From NCBI GenBank assembly GCA_964644845.1, contig CAZXXS010000071.1:1-57671 (forward strand): 57,671 bases of DNA, read 5' to 3'. Both the position numbers and the translations under genes were made by a program. The notes below the pieces were generated by a model. That model saw only the letters and a program-made list of their open reading frames with translations, was not told where the DNA came from and searched no databases. Below are positions 53,190-57,671 of the stretch, one piece after another. Numbering within the stretch: position 1 is the first letter of the stretch; the number at the start of each line of letters is the position of its first letter. The DNA comes from Geothermovivens sp964644845 (GTDB taxonomy: Bacteria > Zhuqueibacterota > Zhuqueibacteria > Oleimicrobiales > Geothermoviventaceae).

Positions 53190-55403
53190 GTGAAGAACCG
53201 CAAGAACGGTTTTGCTGCTGGTCTCTGCGAAAAAGGAAGACTACTGGGCTGGTTCCTGGGCTCAACGGTCGCTGCGCTTTTGCTTGTTGGTGGAAAGCCA
53301 GACCAGGCCACGGCCGGTGCTTCGGGAGAATCGAGTGTGGCACTGGTGCTCAGCGGGGGTGGGGCGCGCGGTTTTGCTCACATCGGTATTTTACGCGCTT
53401 TCGAGGAGGCCGGCGTGCCGGTCGACATGCTCACGGGTACCTCGATGGGCGCCATCGTGGGGACGCTCTTCGCTGCCGGCTACACGCCTGAAGAGATTCG
53501 ACGGATTGTGTTGTCGCTGGACTGGGTCAAGGTGTTTTCGGGGGCGGGGCAGAAAAGTCGGATTGTGAGCGGGCGGTACGGTGAAGCGCGCGGCCTGGTT
53601 TCCCTTCGGCTGGACAAGCTACAACCGCAGATGGCTCCAGGGCTGATCTCCGCTCAGCGCGTGTACGAAATGTTGCTGCGCTACGCCGGCCCTGTCGACG
53701 CTGCCTTCGGAGGGTGTTTTGACAGCCTGATGGTGCCAGTGCGAATCGTGACGGCCGACTTGAAGAGCGGCCGATTGGTCGTCTTCGACCGTGGCAATTT
53801 GGCAAAGGGGTTGCTGGCGAGCATGGCCATCCCTTTCATCTTTGCTCCGGTAGAGTGGGACGACGCCGTGCTTGTGGATGGCGGTTTGCTCGACAACACA
53901 CCCGTCGACGTTGCTCGCCGCTGGGGTGCTGACGTGGTGGTCGCCGTGGACGTGTCAAGCATCGGTGAGAGGGATGTCCACCTGGACAACCTGATTGACA
54001 TTTTCCGCCGCACGATGGACATTTGGATGACCCGAACGAACCGTTTGTACGCGGAGAAACCCGATCTGCTGTTGCGTCCGTACTTGGAAAAGCGCAGCCC
54101 GCTGGACTACCCTGCGGCCGACACGTTGATGGCACTGGGTTACCACTACGCGCGCTCAAAGCTCGACACACTACGCAAGATCGTCAAAAGGCGCGAGAGG
54201 TGGGAAGAGAGGCGAGCGGCTTTCCGGAGCCGGCTACGCGTGGCCCTGCCGCAAAAACTCGCCAGTGTAAAGTTTGCGGGAAACAAAGTAACACACCTGT
54301 CGGCGCTGCGGCGAGAAATCCGGAGTCGGGGTGGTCAGAGATTCGACATCGACACAATCTGCCGCGACGTGCACGCACTTTACGCAATGGGCCTTTTTGA
54401 CCACGTGTTCGCGCGCTTCAACCGGACGGGGAAGCGTGCTGTAGCGGTGACGTTTGAGGTCAAGGAGGCATCCCGGGCGTCGATCCACATCGGTGCAAGT
54501 TACCAGAGTAGGGACGGAGAGGCTGGTTTCATTCAGCTCAGACATCGAAACCTGCTCGGCTACGGAGAGCAGCTCTTGGCGACCTGGCGACTTGGTCCGG
54601 CGCGACGGTTCGTGGCTGTGGAAACGCAGCATCGACATTTTCTTGGTTCGCCACTGGTTTTGCGATCGGCGTGGTACGACGAGCGCTCGCGCCCCTGGCT
54701 TTACGAAAACAGTAGACCGGCTACCCGGGCGTCCATCCAGTTGCGCGGCGTGTCGCTGGCTGCTGGCTACGCGCTTTGGGATGGCGGGCTGCTCTCCTTG
54801 GCCGGCAAGGTGGAAAAGGGTGAGAACGACACGGTTGCGAGTCCTGCCCTGCCAGGGGCTGAATGGCGTGACCACGGCCTCGGCCTGGAGTACGCACTGG
54901 ACAGCCGGGACGATGTCTTTTTGCCGTCGTCGGGGTGCCTGCGGGTGTTGAAAGTGTGGCAACACGGGGCAAGTTTGGGCGGTTCGCTGCAGTACCGCCG
55001 CGTGGAGGGGGCGGTTCGGCGTTTCTTCGGTCTCGGAAAGTGGACGCTTTCTCCCGGCGTCCGGTTTGGTCTCACCGACGGAAGCGTGCCACGAGCCCTG
55101 TGGTTCCGGCTGGGGAGCTGGCAGGCTTTTCAGGGCTACGATCGCGGGGAATTGTGGACGCCGAACTTTGCCACTGCAGGCCTGGCGGCGCGCTACGACT
55201 ACAACACCGTGATTCGCCTGGCGCTTGTGTTCAGCGCGAACTGGCACGCGAAGACCCCGCGCGAGCTGCTTCGGCGTGAACCAGAGCCAGGTGTAGCGGC
55301 CGGAATCAGGGTAGTAACCCCTGCCGGACCGGCTGAGCTGGACTTCGGTTACGGCGAGGGAGGGCGAACAGCGGTGTACCTTTCTGTGGGTTACCTTTTC
55401 TGA
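53190..55403 (+). CDS. Patatin-like phospholipase fused to a POTRA and outer-membrane barrel (PlpD-like)
   Basis: 737 residues from GTG at 53190 (AGGAGG 11 nt upstream). A signal peptide (LLGWFLGSTVAALLLVGG) leads to a patatin domain (about 45-300): oxyanion loop SGGGARGFAHIG, nucleophile Ser in GTSMGAIVG and the Asp of VDGGLLDN. One POTRA-like domain follows (ASVKFAGNKVTHLSALRREI, about 375-450), then a surface-antigen barrel ending in VYLSVGYLF with the C-terminal Phe. This is the type Vd autotransporter layout of PlpD. The catalytic domain would be carried to the surface and hydrolyse phospholipids. It starts 72 nt after ptsI, same strand. Confidence 0.9.
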   Translation: MKNRKNGFAAGLCEKGRLLGWFLGSTVAALLLVGGKPDQATAGASGESSVALVLSGGGARGFAHIGILRAFEEAGVPVDMLTGTSMGAIVGTLFAAGYTPEEIRRIVLSLDWVKVFSGAGQKSRIVSGRYGEARGLVSLRLDKLQPQMAPGLISAQRVYEMLLRYAGPVDAAFGGCFDSLMVPVRIVTADLKSGRLVVFDRGNLAKGLLASMAIPFIFAPVEWDDAVLVDGGLLDNTPVDVARRWGADVVVAVDVSSIGERDVHLDNLIDIFRRTMDIWMTRTNRLYAEKPDLLLRPYLEKRSPLDYPAADTLMALGYHYARSKLDTLRKIVKRRERWEERRAAFRSRLRVALPQKLASVKFAGNKVTHLSALRREIRSRGGQRFDIDTICRDVHALYAMGLFDHVFARFNRTGKRAVAVTFEVKEASRASIHIGASYQSRDGEAGFIQLRHRNLLGYGEQLLATWRLGPARRFVAVETQHRHFLGSPLVLRSAWYDERSRPWLYENSRPATRASIQLRGVSLAAGYALWDGGLLSLAGKVEKGENDTVASPALPGAEWRDHGLGLEYALDSRDDVFLPSSGCLRVLKVWQHGASLGGSLQYRRVEGAVRRFFGLGKWTLSPGVRFGLTDGSVPRALWFRLGSWQAFQGYDRGELWTPNFATAGLAARYDYNTVIRLALVFSANWHAKTPRELLRREPEPGVAAGIRVVTPAGPAELDFGYGEGGRTAVYLSVGYLF

Positions 55404-55604
55404 GCAGCCGCTTTCCTGGCGAAAACTTACCAATCGCTTCGGCGGGGTGGGAAGTACGTTGCGGAAAGCGAGTACACGGTGCCCTGCTTGCCGGTTCAGA
55501 AGACGGACGGCGTTCCTCGCGCCTGGACAGGAGCCCACGGGGTCAGAACCCGGCTCATCCGGTTGCTGGACACAAGAATCACGTGAGGAAGGAAGACTTC
55601 TGTT

Positions 55605-56150
55605 TTGCACGTCTGGACGCTTGCACTGCTCGCGATTGCGCTCGGCACAGATGCTTTTTCCGTTGCCCTGGCGGTGGGTACGTGCGGGGTTACGAGACGG
55701 CGGCTTTTTCGGCTTGCTTTTCACTTCGGACTTTTCCAGTTTCTCATGCCCCTTTTGGGTTGGTTTCTCGGCGACAGTGTTGCCAGCCTTGTGCAGCCTG
55801 CCGGAAAGTACCTGGTAGCGGCCTTCCTCACGTTCATTGGCGTTCGGATGATTCGGGGTGCCTTCCGCAGGGAAACGGGAGTGGGGAACAGGGTGGACCG
55901 AACCCGAGGATGGTCCCTGGTAGGATTCTCCGTGGCAACAAGCCTGGATGCCCTTGGCGTTGGCGTGGGCCTGGGTTTGCTGGGCATCGGCATCCTGACG
56001 CCTGCCGTTGTGATCGGTCTTGTGGCAGGCACGATGACCACGGCAGGCATGCTCCTTGGTGGCCGCCTGTCGCAAGTGTTCGGTCAACGTGCCGAGGCCC
56101 TCGGAGGACTCGTTCTGCTGGTTCTGGCTTTCACGTTCTTGAGGCACTGA
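55605..56150 (+). CDS. mntP: Manganese efflux pump MntP
   Basis: 181 residues from a TTG start (AGGAAGGAAG upstream). Six membrane helices in two DUF204 repeats. The hallmark acidic residues are present: ALGTDAFSVALAVG in helix 1 and SVATSLDALGVGVGLGLLG in helix 4. It exports Mn2+ from the cytoplasm. The 200-nt leader does not show the yybP-ykoY riboswitch signature. It is followed by two hairpins without a T run. Confidence 0.9.
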   Translation: MHVWTLALLAIALGTDAFSVALAVGTCGVTRRRLFRLAFHFGLFQFLMPLLGWFLGDSVASLVQPAGKYLVAAFLTFIGVRMIRGAFRRETGVGNRVDRTRGWSLVGFSVATSLDALGVGVGLGLLGIGILTPAVVIGLVAGTMTTAGMLLGGRLSQVFGQRAEALGGLVLLVLAFTFLRH

Positions 56151-56514
56151 TGAAGTGCTGTCCCAAATGGACTTGAAGAAGCAAGTGGGATGAAAACCCG
56201 CGAAAGCGGGCTGAGGTAGCAGGTGCTGCCAGCGACCAGCTCTGAGGGTGCTCCAGCAGGGAGTGATTTGGCCGGTTGAGCCACAGGGCCAAACGGCCCC
56301 GGAGGCGCAGAGCAACCGAGACAGAATCGACTTCCGCGTCGCGTGGTCGGTGCACGTCACGTGGTCGGTGGTTGAAGATCACCGGCGAAAGGACAACGAT
56401 TTCGCCGTAGCCTCTGAAAGAAATCCGCGGTCACGATTCGCAGCGGATCGAGCGCAACGCTCCCGTGACTTGTGGAGCCGTTTTGAATTGCCGTCGGTTT
56501 TGGAGAGCGAATCT
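56151..56514 (+). other. Intergenic region with two tandem hairpins
   Basis: Directly after mntP: TCCC-ACTTG / CAAGT-GGGA (56161-56190, 6-nt bulge on the left arm) and CCCGC-GAAA-GCGGG (56197-56210, GNRA loop). No T tract follows, so termination is uncertain. The open frame from 56248 continues into the M20 gene without a ribosome site, so I do not count it as coding. Confidence 0.45.
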
Positions 56515-57669
56515 GTGAACGGTTTCTGGCGCGACCTGAATACAAAAGAAGCGGTTGAATTGACGCAGGCACTCGTGCGGATTCCCAGCATCACGAGCCG
56601 CGAGGGTCTGGCCATCTCCGAAGCGGTGCGGGATTGGTACGCACAGCGTGGCATCGAGGTGGAGCTGGTCCCGGCGGGCGCGGAGCGTGCCAGCGTTGTG
56701 GCGGAGGCTGGTTCTGGCGAGCCAGTCCTGGTGCTGAATGCCCATCTGGACACCAAGTGGACGGACGGGATGACCATCGAACCGTTCGCTGCTGAGCTGC
56801 GAGACGGTAAACTCTACGGGCGGGGAGCCTGCGACACGAAAGGCTCCGTTGCGGGAATGATGGTGGCTTTCGCTGCGGCCGTTGCGGCCGGGTTGCCCAG
56901 AGTGGGTACGCTTCGCACAGTGTTTGAAGTGGGCGAAGAAGGGGATGATTGGGCAGCGCTGTCTCTTTTCGAACAGGGTTACCTGAAGGCGACCTGGGCA
57001 GTAGTCGGGGAACCGTCGAGCGGGAGGATTGAAATCGGCAATCGGGGACGCCTTGCCGGTGCCGTGCGAACTTTTGGCCGGTCCACCCACACGGCAACAG
57101 CTGAGCTGGGAGTGAACGCCATCGAAAAGATGGCTCGATTGGTCTGTGCACTGCGAGATCTGCCTTACCGGCAAAAGGTGGACCCGGTGTGGGGACAACC
57201 GCCCCTCAATGTGTGGAAGATCCGAAGTGAGGGATGGGAAGCCACGGTTCCGTACCAGTGCACTGCCTGGTTTGACGCGCGGTTGAATCCAGATGCAGGG
57301 CCAGAGGTGGTCCTCGAACAGATCGAAGAGCTTCTCACGCAACTCAGTCGGGAGGATGCGGATTTTCGCGGCGAACTGGTTAGGGAAGCGGTGAAATTGA
57401 GTCTCCCTGCGGCGCACGTCGAGGTGGACCACGAGCTGGTTGATGCGGCCAGACGGGCCCTGAGAAAAGTTGCGGGAAAAGAGCCAAACCTCGGCGCCAA
57501 CCCGGCGATGACGATGGCTCACGTGTTGATCACTCGTGGTGTCCCGGCCATCATTTACGGGCCGGGTTCAATCGCCCAGGCGCACACCGCGGATGAGTGG
57601 GTGAAGGTGGAGGAAATCGAGCAGGCAACGCGCTTTTACGCCGCGCTGGTTGAGGAACTTCTCGGCTAA
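56515..57669 (+). CDS. M20-family metallo-deacylase/peptidase (ArgE/DapE-like)
   Basis: 384 residues from GTG at 56515 (GGAGAG 7 nt upstream). Metal and catalytic residues of the M20 family are complete: NAHLDTKW (His and catalytic Asp near 80), GRGACDTKGSVAG (bridging Asp near 108), EVGEEGDD (Glu-Glu near 140), VGEPSSGRIEIGNRGRL, and AQAHTADEWVKVEE with the last His near 355. A lid dimerisation domain lies between about 170 and 285. It removes an acyl group from an amino acid, such as succinyl-diaminopimelate or acetyl-ornithine; the exact substrate is not decided. The stop lies 2 nt from the window edge, so its operon partners are unseen. Confidence 0.88.
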   Translation: MNGFWRDLNTKEAVELTQALVRIPSITSREGLAISEAVRDWYAQRGIEVELVPAGAERASVVAEAGSGEPVLVLNAHLDTKWTDGMTIEPFAAELRDGKLYGRGACDTKGSVAGMMVAFAAAVAAGLPRVGTLRTVFEVGEEGDDWAALSLFEQGYLKATWAVVGEPSSGRIEIGNRGRLAGAVRTFGRSTHTATAELGVNAIEKMARLVCALRDLPYRQKVDPVWGQPPLNVWKIRSEGWEATVPYQCTAWFDARLNPDAGPEVVLEQIEELLTQLSREDADFRGELVREAVKLSLPAAHVEVDHELVDAARRALRKVAGKEPNLGANPAMTMAHVLITRGVPAIIYGPGSIAQAHTADEWVKVEEIEQATRFYAALVEELLG

Positions 57670-57671
57670 AG

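Noticed and set aside
55404..55604. Possible manganese riboswitch before mntP
   Set aside because: None of the conserved yybP-ykoY loop elements can be placed.
56162..56170. CCCAAATGG, half of the proposed LexA box
   Set aside because: No partner half-site beside it; it forms part of a hairpin after mntP.

Overview
The window reads as chromosomal DNA of a moderately GC-rich Gram-negative bacterium. The outer-membrane genes (a TamB-like translocator, a three-POTRA TamA-like barrel, a patatin fused to a surface-antigen barrel, several lipoproteins) show a double membrane. Two secreted proteins end in a carboxy-terminal sorting/FlgD-like domain with a YPNPFN or YPNPAHGE motif, which is typical of the Bacteroidota/FCB superphylum and neighbouring candidate phyla (KSB1-, Calditrichota- or Latescibacterota-like). 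I cannot name the species. Non-ATG starts (GTG, TTG) with strong Shine-Dalgarno sites are unusually frequent. I saw no tRNA, rRNA, CRISPR array, insertion sequence or prophage.

Layout. 1-5.5 kb: a GHL10-type secreted glycosidase-like protein, a DUF6090-like membrane protein and a beta-propeller/phosphoesterase fusion. 5.9-9.3 kb (minus): a membrane-anchored protein with a BlaI-like winged helix, and a membrane spermidine synthase-like protein. 9.6-11.7 kb: DUF4432 aldose epimerase-like protein plus ribokinase. 12-19.4 kb: exonuclease III, tamB, tamA, 1-Cys Bcp peroxiredoxin. 20-22.5 kb: a LonB-like protease behind a clear promoter. 22.6-31.1 kb: a small orphan protein, half-size TauE, GH36-like glycosidase, DUF362 ferredoxin, a minimal ATP-dependent ligase adenylation domain with an unrecognised partner, and a DUF3857 transglutaminase lipoprotein. 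31.1-34.8 kb: a small membrane protein, a HEAGH mini-protease, a sigma-54-type response regulator and a DUF72 protein.

35.3-38.1 kb holds a run of small envelope, metal or redox genes: an LSCC double-cysteine protein, DUF302, a Met-rich Spy-like periplasmic protein, a SHOCT membrane protein and an RseC-like protein. It is preceded by a dyad operator touching a possible -10 box.

38.4-43.5 kb (minus) is the most interesting locus. It is an SOS operon of lexA, a Y-family polymerase relative whose catalytic Asp-Glu pair is replaced by Gly-His (ImuB-like), and a short DnaE2/ImuC-type polymerase that keeps all three catalytic aspartates. There is no imuA. A consensus sigma-70 promoter in front of lexA overlaps a perfect 19-nt palindrome, CCATTTGGT-C-ACCAAATGG, which I propose as the LexA operator of this lineage. 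It does not resemble the classical LexA boxes.

44-57.7 kb: an M1-type peptidase lipoprotein behind a good promoter, a secreted phospholipase D-like protein, tdh-kbl (threonine to glycine) closed by a terminator, ptsI, a PlpD-like patatin, mntP and an M20 deacylase.
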